Part shown: positions 55,871 to 64,000 of the stretch, piece after piece
How positions within the stretch are numbered: the stretch's first letter is position 1
Layout: the number at the start of each line of letters is the position of its first letter
Assembly: GCF_016907975.1 (NCBI RefSeq)
Contig: NZ_JAFBCY010000001.1
Location: 434,001 to 498,000, forward strand
Length of the DNA stretch: 64,000 nt
Source of the DNA: Methylopila capsulata
GTDB lineage: Bacteria > Pseudomonadota > Alphaproteobacteria > Rhizobiales > Methylopilaceae
Direction: 5' to 3'
Program-made: the position numbers and the translations under genes
Notes under the pieces: generated by a model
Databases searched by the model: none
What the model was told of the DNA's origin: nothing
Seen by the model: only the letters and a program-made list of their open reading frames with translations

Positions 55871-56641
55871 ATGGCCGCTCCGACCGTCTCTCCCCCCGTC
55901 TGGACGCCCGATCAGCCGATCGTCCAGCTGATCGACGTTCACAAGTCCTTCGGCTCATTCGAGGTGCTGAAGGGCGTCAGCTTCGACGTGAAGAAGGGCG
56001 AGGTGATCTGCATCATCGGCCCCTCCGGCTCCGGCAAGTCGACGCTGATCCGCTGCATCAACGCGCTGGTGCCGGTGAGTTCCGGCACGATCCGGGTGGA
56101 GAACATCGAGGTCGCCGACCCAAAGCTCGACAAGCTGGCGCTGCGCCGGAAGGTCGGCATGGTGTTCCAGCAGTACAACCTGTTCCCGCACAAGACGGCG
56201 CTGCAGAACGTGATGATGGCGCCAATCCACGTGCTCGGTCAGGACAAGCGCGAGGTCGAGGAGCGCGCCCGCGACCTTCTCAAGAAGGTGCGCCTCTCCG
56301 GCAAGGAAGGCAGCTATCCCGGCGAGCTTTCCGGCGGCCAGCAGCAGCGCGTCGCGATCGCCCGCTCACTCGCCATGCGGCCCGACGTGATGCTGTTCGA
56401 CGAGGTGACGGCAGCGCTGGACCCGGAGACGGTGAAGGAGGTGCTCGTCACCATCCGCGAGCTCGCCGAGGAAGGCATGACCTGCCTGCTCGTGACGCAC
56501 GAGATGAACTTCGCCCGCGACATCGCCGACCACATCTACTTCACCGATCGCGGGGTCATCGTCGAGCACGGCCCGCCCGCGACCTTCTTCACCGCCGCAA
56601 GCGACCCCCGCACCCGGGAGTTCCTCTCCCAGGTGCTGTGA
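55871..56641 (+). CDS. polar amino acid ABC transporter ATPase
   Basis: A 256-residue nucleotide-binding subunit (GlnQ/HisP class). Walker A is GPSGSGKSTLIRCIN, the Q-loop VFQQYNLFPHKTALQNV, the signature LSGGQQQRVAIARSLA, Walker B VMLFDEVTAALDPE and H-loop LVTHEMNFARDIAD. FDEV replaces the more common FDEP, a minor change seen in the family. A 16-residue proline-rich N-terminal lead precedes IVQLIDVHKSFG. Its stop overlaps the MmgE/PrpD gene start. Confidence 0.94.
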   Translation: MAAPTVSPPVWTPDQPIVQLIDVHKSFGSFEVLKGVSFDVKKGEVICIIGPSGSGKSTLIRCINALVPVSSGTIRVENIEVADPKLDKLALRRKVGMVFQQYNLFPHKTALQNVMMAPIHVLGQDKREVEERARDLLKKVRLSGKEGSYPGELSGGQQQRVAIARSLAMRPDVMLFDEVTAALDPETVKEVLVTIRELAEEGMTCLLVTHEMNFARDIADHIYFTDRGVIVEHGPPATFFTAASDPRTREFLSQVL

Positions 56642-58032
56642 TGGCGGCCGCCCGGCCGACCGTCGCCGAGCAGGCCGCCGACTTCCTGCTCGGCCTGCGG
56701 CTCGAGACCCTTGACGCGGCGGTCGTCGCGGCGGCGCGCGAGGCGATCGTCGACTATGTCGGCGTCGCCCTCGCCGGCGCGCAGGAGCCGGTCGCCCGCA
56801 ACGTCCGCGGCTGGGCCGCCACCCGCTCCCACGCCGCCGACGCCGCGGTGCTGGGCGCCGGCGGGTTGAAGCTCGACCGAGAGAACGCAGCGCTCTGCAA
56901 CGCCGTCGCCGGCCACGCGCTCGACTTCGACGACACCAGCTGGACAACCATCGGCCACCCGACGACCGTCGTCGCGCCCGCGGCCTTCGCCGTCGCCGAA
57001 TGCGTCGGCGCCTCGGGCGCGGACGCACTTGTCGCCTATGTCGCGGGCGTCGAGGTCGCCCACCGCATCGCCGAGCTGGCGATGCCCGAGGCGTCGGAGA
57101 ACGGCTGGCACACGACCGGCGCGTTCTACGCCCTCGGGGCCGCGGCCGCCGCCTGCGCGCTGCTCCGGCTCGACCGCGCGACGACCGTCAGCGCGCTCGG
57201 CCTCGCCGCCTCGCGCTCCGGCGGCGTCCGCGCGAACTTCGGCACGCAGGCGAAGCCGTGGCACGCCGGGATCGCCGCCCGGAACGGCTTGGAGGCCGTC
57301 TCGCTGGCGCAGGCCGGCGTCACCGCCTCTCCCGCCTCGATCGAGGGGCCGGACGGCTTCGTGCGCTGCCTCGGGGGCGCGGAGGCCTTCGAGCGGCTTG
57401 GCGACCGCCCCCTGCACTTCGGCGCGCCCTTCGATCTCGCGGCGCGCGGACTGGCGTTCAAGCGCTACCCCTGCTGCAGCGGATCGCATCCGGCCTGCGA
57501 CCTGATCGCGGACCTTGCGGCCGAGCACGGCTTTCGGGCGGCCGACGTCGTCGCGATCGATGTCGGCGTGAGCCTGCTGGCCAAACGCGAACTGGTCGCT
57601 CATGCGCCGACGACGCCGCAGGAGGCGCGCTTCTCCATGGAGTTCGCGCTGGCGGCGACCCTCGCCGCCGGTCCGCTGACGCTCGGATCGTTCACGGCGG
57701 AGACGCTCCGCGACCCCGAGGTCCGGCGCCTCATGGGCGCTGTGAACATGAGTCTCGATCCGGAGCTCGCCGCGCTTGGCTTCATCGGCACGGCGCCGGT
57801 CACCATGATCGTCCGGCTGGCCGACGGCCGGACGGCGGTGGGCGAACGCGACCTCGCCGTCGGCAATCCGGAACGCCCCATGAGCGCGCAGGACCACGCC
57901 GCAAAGTTCATGTCCTGCGCCGCCCGGGCGCTTCCAGACGGCGACGCCGCAGCGCTGCTGGAGCGGCTTCGGGCGATCGAGCGCGAGCCCAGTCTCGCCG
58001 CGCTCTGGGCGACGTCCCCATCGACGATGTAA
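56641..58032 (+). CDS. MmgE/PrpD-family protein
   Basis: A 463-residue protein of the family that includes 2-methylcitrate dehydratase and cis-aconitate decarboxylase. The ATG at 56641 overlaps the last base of the ATPase gene; GTG 56638 is an alternative. Motifs: LRLETLDAAVVAAAREAIVDYVGVALAG, NAVAGHALDFDDTSW, GWHTTGAFYALGAAAAACALL, FGTQAKPWHAGIAARNG and the substrate-site YPCCSGSHPACD. No prp genes are near, so it is not part of a methylcitrate cycle. It is co-transcribed with an amino acid importer and N-methyl amino acid oxidase, where its reaction is unknown. Confidence 0.9.
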   Translation: MAAARPTVAEQAADFLLGLRLETLDAAVVAAAREAIVDYVGVALAGAQEPVARNVRGWAATRSHAADAAVLGAGGLKLDRENAALCNAVAGHALDFDDTSWTTIGHPTTVVAPAAFAVAECVGASGADALVAYVAGVEVAHRIAELAMPEASENGWHTTGAFYALGAAAAACALLRLDRATTVSALGLAASRSGGVRANFGTQAKPWHAGIAARNGLEAVSLAQAGVTASPASIEGPDGFVRCLGGAEAFERLGDRPLHFGAPFDLAARGLAFKRYPCCSGSHPACDLIADLAAEHGFRAADVVAIDVGVSLLAKRELVAHAPTTPQEARFSMEFALAATLAAGPLTLGSFTAETLRDPEVRRLMGAVNMSLDPELAALGFIGTAPVTMIVRLADGRTAVGERDLAVGNPERPMSAQDHAAKFMSCAARALPDGDAAALLERLRAIEREPSLAALWATSPSTM

Positions 58033-58168
58033 CTCTCGAGGGTTGCGCTGCAGCAGTCTCCCGCAGACGTTTTGCTGCGGCGCAGTATTCCGCGCGCTGG
58101 TCTTAAGCGCTTTCTCGCGCTAATCTTCCCATCGATACGTCTTGAACGACTACGACAGGAGGAACGCG

Positions 58169-58408
58169 ATGCAGTGGCTCCAACTGACGGCGGCCGGGTC
58201 GCACGACGTCTTCGTGAACATGTCGCTCGCCGTGCACATGCGGCGCTTCGGCGAGAAGACCGTCATCGACATGCTGACGAGCGCGCTCGATCGGACGCAT
58301 TCGATCACCGTGGTGGAAACGCCGGCGGAGATTCTCCAGAAGATGTGCGACTGCGGCTGGGTCTCGCCACCCGCGACGGAGAGCGCGACCGTTCCGCCTC
58401 CGCACTGA
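58169..58408 (+). CDS. small hypothetical protein
   Basis: A 79-residue protein with an excellent ribosome site (AGGAGG six bases before ATG 58169). It starts MQWLQLTAAGSHDVFVNMSL and continues with a mixed alpha/beta pattern (TVIDMLTSALDRTHSITVVETPAEILQKM), ending in a polar proline-rich tail. No signal peptide or membrane helix. I do not recognise its family. It converges with the DUF971 gene 17 bases away. Confidence 0.65.
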   Translation: MQWLQLTAAGSHDVFVNMSLAVHMRRFGEKTVIDMLTSALDRTHSITVVETPAEILQKMCDCGWVSPPATESATVPPPH

Positions 58409-58425
58409 CCGGGCTCGGCTCAGCC

Positions 58426-58785
58426 TCAGCCTCGGCTGAGGCTGCGTTCCGCGAGGGCCTTTTCGTACGCGGCGAACAGCTCCTCACCCTCCTGGCCGAA
58501 GCGTCGGAGCGCGGGCCAGGTGAAGATGCCTGTGTCGTGCCCGTCGCTGAACACGAGGCGGACGGCGTAGGAGCCCACCTCCTGCACGTCGCGGATCACA
58601 ACGTCGCGCTTTCCCGGGACAATGGTCTTCTGCTCCGCCGAATGGCCCTGAACCTCCGCGCTGGGGCTCTCGACGCGCAGCAGCTCCGCGGAAAGCGCGT
58701 CGCTGCGTCCGTCCGCCCAGGTTAAGGTGAGCACGCGCCCATCACGCGAGAGCTTGATCTCGATCGGCCAGTCCGCGTCCGCCAT
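58426..58785 (-). CDS. DUF971-domain protein
   Basis: A 119-residue protein from ATG 58785, with GAGGTGATGAA upstream. The frame is open to 58953, but that region carries the moaA promoter. It matches the DUF971 / gamma-butyrobetaine hydroxylase N-terminal-like domain: [71 protein letters not shown] (located at residues about 6-41 and 60-95). Bacterial members are often near ParA/Mrp or molybdenum-cofactor genes and may handle iron-sulfur clusters. Here it is divergent from moaA, whose product is an Fe-S enzyme. Confidence 0.85.
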   Translation of the reverse strand: MADADWPIEIKLSRDGRVLTLTWADGRSDALSAELLRVESPSAEVQGHSAEQKTIVPGKRDVVIRDVQEVGSYAVRLVFSDGHDTGIFTWPALRRFGQEGEELFAAYEKALAERSLSRG

Positions 58786-58897
58786 TTCATCACCTCGTCG
58801 GGCGCAGACCTTTACGCGCGCCATTCCAACTCCTAGCTTCTGGACGCTGTTCCGGCCAGCCACCCGTGGCGTCGGGACGAAAGAGGTTACGCATCCC

Positions 58898-59917
58898 ATG
58901 TCGTTTGCCGCCGTTGCGCCCGCTCCGCTCGTCGATCCGTTCCAGCGGGCCATCAGCTACCTCCGCGTGTCGGTTACGGACCGCTGCGATTTCCGCTGCG
59001 TCTACTGCATGTCGGAGCACATGCAGTTCCTGCCGAAGCGCGAGCTTCTGACGCTCGAAGAGCTCGATCGGCTGTGCAGCTCGTTCATCATGCTGGGCGT
59101 CAAGAAGCTCAGGCTCACCGGCGGCGAGCCGCTGGTCCGGCGCGATCTGATGACCCTCATCCGTTCGCTCGGCCGTCACCTCGACAGCGGCGCCCTCGAG
59201 GAGCTGACGCTGACGACGAACGGCAGCCAGCTGGAGACTCACGCGCGGGATTTGTTTGCGGCCGGCGTGCGGCGCATCAACGTGTCGATCGACACGCTTG
59301 ATCCGGAGAAATTCCGCGAGATCACGCGCCGCGGCGACCTCGCTCAGGTGATCCGCGGCGTCGACGCCGCGCTGGCGGCGGGCCTCAAGATCAAGATCAA
59401 CACCGTGGCGCTGCGCGGCGTGAACGAGGACGAGATCGCCTCGATCGCCGAATGGTCCCATGCGAGGGGCATGGACCTCTCGCTGATCGAGACCATGCCG
59501 CTCGGCGACATCGACGGCGACCGCACCGACCAGTATCTGCCGCTCAGCTTGGTGAAAGCCCGGCTGGCGCAGCGCTGGACGCTGAACGAGAGCGCCTACC
59601 GCACGGGCGGTCCGGCGCGATACGTTTCGGTGGCGGAAACGGGCGGGCGCATCGGCTTCATCACACCGATGACCCACAATTTCTGCGAGAGCTGCAACCG
59701 GGTGCGCGTCACCTGCACCGGCACGCTCTACATGTGCCTCGGCCAGGACGACGCCGCGGACCTGCGCACGCCGCTGCGCGCGAGCGAGGACGACGGCAAG
59801 CTCGTCGAGGCGATCCGCGAGGCCATCCGGCGGAAGCCCAAGGGCCACGACTTCATCATCGACCGCCGCAACGCAAAGCCCGCCGTGGCCCGGCACATGT
59901 CGACCACGGGCGGCTGA
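58898..59917 (+). CDS. moaA: GTP 3',8-cyclase (molybdenum cofactor biosynthesis protein A)
   Basis: A 339-residue radical-SAM enzyme that converts GTP to 3',8-cyclo-7,8-dihydro-GTP, the first step of molybdopterin synthesis. The N-terminal [4Fe-4S] site is C30-C34-C37 ([18 protein letters not shown]), then [14 protein letters not shown] and TTNGSQL. The second cluster motif [23 protein letters not shown] lies near residues 264-286. The C-terminus normally ends GG for MoaC interaction; here it ends MSTTGG. ATG 58898 is preceded by GAGG at a rather long distance. Formate dehydrogenases and other molybdoenzymes of methylotrophs would depend on it. Confidence 0.96.
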   Translation: MSFAAVAPAPLVDPFQRAISYLRVSVTDRCDFRCVYCMSEHMQFLPKRELLTLEELDRLCSSFIMLGVKKLRLTGGEPLVRRDLMTLIRSLGRHLDSGALEELTLTTNGSQLETHARDLFAAGVRRINVSIDTLDPEKFREITRRGDLAQVIRGVDAALAAGLKIKINTVALRGVNEDEIASIAEWSHARGMDLSLIETMPLGDIDGDRTDQYLPLSLVKARLAQRWTLNESAYRTGGPARYVSVAETGGRIGFITPMTHNFCESCNRVRVTCTGTLYMCLGQDDAADLRTPLRASEDDGKLVEAIREAIRRKPKGHDFIIDRRNAKPAVARHMSTTGG

Positions 59918-59953
59918 GCTCAAGCCGCTCGCGGTATTCCAAGCCGCGCGTCA

Positions 59954-59974
59954 GTCCCGGCTCGAGGCCGGGAC
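59954..59974. terminator. hairpin between convergent moaA and otsA
   Basis: GTCCCGGC (59954-59961) and GCCGGGAC (59967-59974) form a perfect stem with a five-base loop. It lies 37 bases after the moaA stop and 45 before the otsA stop, and could end both transcripts or be a remnant of the intergenic repeats. Confidence 0.5.
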
Positions 59975-60018
59975 ACGAGCGACGGCAGCCCTCGACTGTT
60001 CTGGAAACGGCCGCCCGT

Positions 60019-61440
60019 TCAGCTGACCGCGGCGATCCGGCCCGCCTGCGGCGGCGCGGCCTCCTCGTTTTCGAGCGCGTCGAGGAAGCTGCGGCACCAC
60101 CAGGCGACGTCGTATTCCAAGATGCGCTCGAACATCGACGACCAGCGATCCTTCCGCTCCTCGAGCGGCATGTCCAGCGCCCGCGCGATCGAGCCTGCGG
60201 TGCCGTCGACATCGTAGGGATTCGTGAGCAACGCCCCGTCCAGTTCGGAGGCGGCGCCGGCGAACCGCGACAGCAGCAGAACGCCCGGATTCTCCGGGTC
60301 CTGCGCCGCCACGAACTCCTTCGCCACCAGATTCATGCCGTCCCGCAAAGGCGTGACGAGGCCGACCCGGGCGTAGCGGTAGAGCCCGGCGAGGGCGTTC
60401 CGGCCGACGGTGCGATTGACATAGCGGAGCGGCGTCCAGTCCAGCTCCGAGAAGGTGCCGTTGATGCGGCCGGCGAGGCCGGCGACCTCCCGCTCCATGG
60501 CGGCGTATTCCGGGACCTCGCCCCGGGACTTGGGCGTGATCTGAAGATAGGTGCAGCGGCCCCGCCACTCCGGGTCCAGCAACAGGAAGGTCTCGAACGC
60601 CTGGATGCGTTCGGCGATACCCTTCGAGTAGTCCAGACGGTCGACGCCGATGATCAGCTTGCGGTCGCCGAGGCTTTCCTTCGTCCGGCGCACCAGCGCG
60701 TTGCGTTCCGAGGCTGCGGCCACGTCGGCGAAGGTCTGCGTCTCGATGCCGACGGGATAGGCCTCGACGCGCACCGTCCGGCCGTGCACCACGAAGCGCC
60801 CGTCGGGAAGCCGGCGCCCGATCTTCTCGCGGCGGACGTAGGTCTCGAAATTCTCGACGTCGATCGGCGTCTGGAAGCCCACGACGTCGTAGGCGGCGAG
60901 CGAGCGCACCACATCGGCGTGGTTCGGCAGCACAGTGAGGATGTCCGGGGGCGGAAACGGGATGTGCAGGAAGAAGCCCATCCGGTTCTTGCAGCCGATG
61001 CTCCTGAGCTCGGCCGCAAGCGGGATCAGATGGTAGTCGTGCACCCAGATGGCGTCGTCGGCGGCGATCTGCGGAGCGAGCAGACGGGAGAACAGACGGT
61101 TAACGCGATGGTAACCGGCGAGGTTGACCCGGGTGAACTCGGTGAGGTCCATCCGGTAGTGGAACAGCGGCCACAGCATCCGGTTGGAGAAGCCCGCGTA
61201 GTAATCGTCGAGGTCGCGTTCTGACAGATCGACGACGGCGTAGGTCACGCCCTCGCTCTCGGTCAGCTCGGCGGCGCGCGGCTCCCCGGCGTCCGGCGGC
61301 AACGTGCGGCCGCTCCAGCCGAACCACAGTCCGCCGCGCGCCTTCATGGCGCCCGAGAGGGCCACAGCGAGGCCGCCGGCCGGCGGCGTGCCGGGCGTCG
61401 GAACGGGCACGCGGTTCGAGACGACGACGAGACGGCTCAT
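60019..61440 (-). CDS. otsA: trehalose-6-phosphate synthase
   Basis: A 473-residue GT20 glycosyltransferase joining UDP-glucose (or another NDP-glucose) and glucose-6-phosphate to trehalose-6-phosphate. GGGGGAG precedes ATG 61440. Visible are MSRLVVVSNRVPVP, the N-loop GGLAVAL, WFGWSG, VWVHDYHLIPLA, GFFLHIPFPPPD, the donor site IIGVDRLDYSKGIAERI and ALVTPLRDGMNLVAKEFVAAQ-like RVGLVTPLRDGMNLVAKEF. All are family hallmarks. It is the third gene of an otsB-GH15-otsA operon for the compatible solute trehalose. Confidence 0.96.
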   Translation of the reverse strand: MSRLVVVSNRVPVPTPGTPPAGGLAVALSGAMKARGGLWFGWSGRTLPPDAGEPRAAELTESEGVTYAVVDLSERDLDDYYAGFSNRMLWPLFHYRMDLTEFTRVNLAGYHRVNRLFSRLLAPQIAADDAIWVHDYHLIPLAAELRSIGCKNRMGFFLHIPFPPPDILTVLPNHADVVRSLAAYDVVGFQTPIDVENFETYVRREKIGRRLPDGRFVVHGRTVRVEAYPVGIETQTFADVAAASERNALVRRTKESLGDRKLIIGVDRLDYSKGIAERIQAFETFLLLDPEWRGRCTYLQITPKSRGEVPEYAAMEREVAGLAGRINGTFSELDWTPLRYVNRTVGRNALAGLYRYARVGLVTPLRDGMNLVAKEFVAAQDPENPGVLLLSRFAGAASELDGALLTNPYDVDGTAGSIARALDMPLEERKDRWSSMFERILEYDVAWWCRSFLDALENEEAAPPQAGRIAAVS

Positions 61441-61585
61441 GGATGCTCCCCCTTGGTTGGGCCGAGGGCGATGCAGGCTAACTCACCGCCGCCGGCCGCG
61501 GCTATGACCGTCGGCGAAGTCATCCCGCGCATGTGAAAACGGCCGCGTGCGGCCGCAGGTTCCGCCGGCTTGGGGCGGCCGGCCC

Positions 61586-63382
61586 TCAAAAGGCGTCTTC
61601 CCACGGGCGCGATAGCCGCATCGCGGCCTTGACGACGCCGACCATCGAGTAGGTCTGCGGGAAGTTGCCCCACAGCTCGCCGGTGCCGACATGCAGACCC
61701 TCGGACAGCAGCCCGAGGTGATTGCAGTGGTCGAGCACCTCTTGGAACGCCGCCCTGGCCTCATCCATCCGCCCGACGGCGGCGAGCGCGTTGATCAGCC
61801 AGAAGGTGCAGGCCGTGAAGGCGGTCTCCGGCTCGCCGAAGTCGTCGGGCGCCTTGTAGCGGTAGATGTGGTTGCCGTAGCGCAGCTGGCGCTCCACCTC
61901 GGCCAGCGTGCCGAGGAAGCGCGGATCGTGGGGCGCGACGATGCCGATCTCCGGCAGCAGCAGCAGGCTTGCGTCCACCGTGTCGCCGCCGAAGACGCTG
62001 GTGAAGCTCTTCATCTCGACGTTCCAGGCGCGCTGCAGGATGTCGGTCTTCAGCTCCGCCGCCCGTCCGCCCCACTCTCCGGCCTTCTCGGACAGGCCGA
62101 GCCGGTCGGCGATGCGCGAGAGCCGGTCGCAGGCAGCCCAGCACATGGCGGAGGAATGGGTGTGGACCCCCTCGCGGGTGCGGTACTCCCAGATCCCGGC
62201 GTCCGGCTGGTCCCAGCGCTCCACGGCCTGCCGGCCGAGCTTCTCCAGCCGTTCGAACAGCGCCTCGTCGCCGGGGGTCGGCAGGCGCGCGTCGAAGAAG
62301 CATTGGGCCACCGCGAGGATCACCGACCCGTAGCCGTCATTCTGCACCTGCGTGTAGGCGGCGTTGCCCTTCCGCACCGGGCCGAAGCCCTGGTAGCCCG
62401 GCAGCGACTCGGCCTGGGATTCGTCGAGCGTCGTCTCGAAGCCGAGGCCGAACAGCGGCTGCAGATAGCCGTTGGGCGACCCCGCGACGAGGTTCGTCAC
62501 GTAGGAGAGGTAGCCCTCCATCGTGTTGGTGGCGCCCAGCCGGTTCAGCGCCTCGACCGTGAAGTAGCTGTCGCGCAGCCAGCAGAAGCGGTAGTCCCAG
62601 GTCCGGCCGGTGTCGCCGTACTCCGGGATCGATGTGGTCAGCGCGGCGACGATGCCGCCGGTCTCCTCGTGGCTGCAGAGCTTCAGCGTGATGGCCGCGC
62701 GGATCACGATCTCCTGCCACTCGAACGGCAGCGAGAGGTAGCGCGTCCAGTCGATCCAGTAGTCGCGCGTGCGCTCGTAGAATTCCCGGCTGATGCGCGC
62801 CGGGGAGTCGGTCAGCGACTCGTCCGGGCCGAGCAGGAACGCGAGCGGACGGTCGAGCACGAAAGGCGTTTCGTCGGCGACGAAAGCCACCGGCGCGTCC
62901 GTCGTCAGCCGCAGCACGCTGTCGCCGAGGAGAAAGCGGATGTGGTTCGAGCCGCGCGTGGTGTCCGGCGCCGCGGCCCCCCAGTCCCGACACGGCCGCA
63001 TCCGCACGGCGATGCGGGGCGACCCGGAGATCGGCTCCACCCGGCGGACGATCATGTTCGGCCGGAACATGCGTCCGGAACGGCGGAAACGAGGGGCGAA
63101 GTCCACCACGCGGATCGCGCCGTCGCGGCCGAACAGGCGCGTCTCCAGGATCGCGGTGTTGCGGTGATACTCCTGCTCGACCCGCGTCAGGCCCTCCAGC
63201 TGGAAGTCCCAGAAGCCCTTGTCGGCGTCGTCGCCGGCCAGCAGGCCGCAGAACGTGGGATCGCCGTCGAACCTCGGAAAGCACATCCACACGAGGCGCG
63301 CGCGCCGATCGATGAGGGCGGCGGCGGCGGCGTTTCCGACGACTCCGAGTTCGAGCGACGCGCGACCGTTCGGAACCGTCAT
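61586..63382 (-). CDS. glycoside hydrolase family 15 protein (glucoamylase/trehalase-like)
   Basis: A 598-residue GH15 enzyme, full length. It has an N-terminal beta-sandwich (GVVGNAAAAALIDRRARLVWMCFPRFDGDPTFCGLL at about residues 13-48) and a C-terminal (alpha/alpha)6 barrel with YGDTGRTWDYRFCWLRDSYF, GYLQPLFGLGFETTL, DAGIWEYR and GLLSEGLHVGTGELWGNFPQTYSMVG, where catalytic glutamates are expected. The start overlaps the otsB stop by four bases (ATGA); otsA follows after 145 bases. This gene order with otsA and otsB recurs in rhizobia. It may hydrolyse trehalose or an alpha-glucan. Confidence 0.93.
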   Translation of the reverse strand: MTVPNGRASLELGVVGNAAAAALIDRRARLVWMCFPRFDGDPTFCGLLAGDDADKGFWDFQLEGLTRVEQEYHRNTAILETRLFGRDGAIRVVDFAPRFRRSGRMFRPNMIVRRVEPISGSPRIAVRMRPCRDWGAAAPDTTRGSNHIRFLLGDSVLRLTTDAPVAFVADETPFVLDRPLAFLLGPDESLTDSPARISREFYERTRDYWIDWTRYLSLPFEWQEIVIRAAITLKLCSHEETGGIVAALTTSIPEYGDTGRTWDYRFCWLRDSYFTVEALNRLGATNTMEGYLSYVTNLVAGSPNGYLQPLFGLGFETTLDESQAESLPGYQGFGPVRKGNAAYTQVQNDGYGSVILAVAQCFFDARLPTPGDEALFERLEKLGRQAVERWDQPDAGIWEYRTREGVHTHSSAMCWAACDRLSRIADRLGLSEKAGEWGGRAAELKTDILQRAWNVEMKSFTSVFGGDTVDASLLLLPEIGIVAPHDPRFLGTLAEVERQLRYGNHIYRYKAPDDFGEPETAFTACTFWLINALAAVGRMDEARAAFQEVLDHCNHLGLLSEGLHVGTGELWGNFPQTYSMVGVVKAAMRLSRPWEDAF

Positions 63383-64000
63383 GCCGCCGCCGCGAGCGCG
63401 ACGAGCCAGGCGCGCATGGCGTCGGGATCGGCCAGCCCATGCTGGGCGACGCTCGGACGGCTGACCGCGCCGATCAGCACGGAGACGCCGCCGAGATCGT
63501 TCGCCGCGGCGAAGGCGAACTCGTCGGTCAGATCGTCGCCGAACATCCAGGGGGTGCGCCCCGCGAAGGGCTTCTCCGCCATCATGCGCTTGAGCGCCGT
63601 GCCTTTGTCGCAGCCGCGCGGGCGCACTTCGACGACCATTTTGCCGGGCTGGAGCTCGTGGGTCGGCGCGAGCTGCGCGACGAGTTCGCCGATGCGCTCC
63701 TTCACCTCGCCCTCGCGGTGCGGAGCCTGGCGGAAATGGACGGCGACGCTCGCGCCCTTGTCTTCGAGCGCAAGGCCGGGACGCGCGTCCACGAAGGCGC
63801 CGAGCGCCGCCGTGAGCCGGTCCGGGGGCGCGCCGACGCCGGCCTCGGACACCCGCCCGCCGCCGCTGCGGCGAAGCTCCGCGCCATGGAGGGCCGCGGC
63901 GGGAAGCCGAAGCGGCGACAGGATACGGTCGACGTCCTCGAGCCCGCGGCCGGTCACGATTGCGAGGGCGCCGTTCAGCCGCTGGGCCAGCACGCCGATC
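63379..64000 (-). CDS. otsB: trehalose-6-phosphate phosphatase (C-terminal part)
   Basis: A HAD-superfamily phosphatase that dephosphorylates trehalose-6-phosphate. About 207 residues lie within the window; the N-terminus with the expected DxDGT nucleophile motif lies beyond the right edge, so the gene is partial. Visible are ALAIVTGRGLEDVDRIL (motif II), LHGAELRRSG, EVRPRGCDKGTALKRMM with the conserved lysine, and FGDDLTDEFAFAAAND (motif III/IV), followed by SVLIG. It is the first of three co-directional trehalose genes; its stop overlaps the GH15 start. Confidence 0.93.
   Translation of the reverse strand, partial: IGVLAQRLNGALAIVTGRGLEDVDRILSPLRLPAAALHGAELRRSGGGRVSEAGVGAPPDRLTAALGAFVDARPGLALEDKGASVAVHFRQAPHREGEVKERIGELVAQLAPTHELQPGKMVVEVRPRGCDKGTALKRMMAEKPFAGRTPWMFGDDLTDEFAFAAANDLGGVSVLIGAVSRPSVAQHGLADPDAMRAWLVALAAAA

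Noticed and set aside
1-64000. CRISPR arrays, insertion sequences, phage or conjugative genes
   Set aside because: I looked for regularly spaced direct repeats, transposase motifs, integrases and structural phage proteins and saw none. The palindromic repeats are non-coding or passively translated. The single tRNA gene is not flanked by an integrase.

Overview
The window is very GC-rich, densely packed and has short, often overlapping intergenic junctions. Codon use and gene content point to an alphaproteobacterium of the order Hyphomicrobiales (Rhizobiales). It is very probably a methylotroph: it carries a formaldehyde-activating enzyme (fae), a quinoprotein-associated SoxYZ-like carrier, an N,N-dimethylformamidase (DMFase) locus and aerobic cobalamin genes. 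A Methylopila/Hansschlegelia-like organism would fit, but the genus is inference.

Layout, left to right. 1-2061 (-): RND efflux pump (partial) and its membrane-fusion protein. 2289-5284 (+): beta-alanine/omega-amino acid:pyruvate aminotransferase, a small membrane protein and an N-carbamoyl-amino acid amidohydrolase, resembling the end of reductive pyrimidine catabolism. 5287-13024 (+): a palindromic repeat, a cobalamin riboswitch and cbtB-cbtA-cobU(cobP)-cobW-cobN-cobO; cobN carries two in-frame palindromic insertions. 13274-20993 (-): an operon for amide uptake and hydrolysis, encoding a Tat-exported binding protein, two ATPases, two permeases and DMFase. The DMFase small subunit is fused in frame to the C-terminus of the second permease. 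21240-25605 (+, divergent): LuxR-type response regulator, soluble hybrid histidine kinase, a binding-protein paralogue without a signal peptide, and a Crp/Fnr regulator. Together the first three look like an all-cytoplasmic amide sensor.

25879-33151 (+): M20 hydrolase, an ABC importer of the SsuA/ThiY type, an allophanate-hydrolase-like amidase, a FAD amine oxidase and a small unknown protein. 33238-36264: Omp25-like porin, nitronate monooxygenase-like protein and an AAA/UvrD-type helicase. 36379-42263: SoxYZ-like carrier, an OmpR/histidine-kinase pair and several small exported proteins. 42649-43161: fae. 43401-49791: FadL-type porin, FAH-family enzyme, RTX protein, thiD, tRNA-Val(CAC) and a cysteine hydrolase. 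49978-50933: a 52-residue peptide gene and two tandem double-glycine-leader, GxxxG-rich peptides that look like a two-peptide bacteriocin. 50984-58032: LysR, N-methylamino acid oxidase, polar amino acid ABC importer and a MmgE/PrpD protein. 58169-59917: small unknown, DUF971 and moaA. 60019-64000 (-): otsB (partial)-GH15-otsA.

A plausible physiology, by inference, is that DMF or similar amides are imported and hydrolysed to formate and dimethylamine; amine demethylation gives formaldehyde, which Fae passes to tetrahydromethanopterin. Cobalamin would serve the mutases of C1 assimilation. The strongest leads are the permease-DMFase small-subunit fusion, the cytoplasmic binding-protein/kinase sensor, the bacteriocin-like peptide pair and the protein-coding palindromic elements in cobN.
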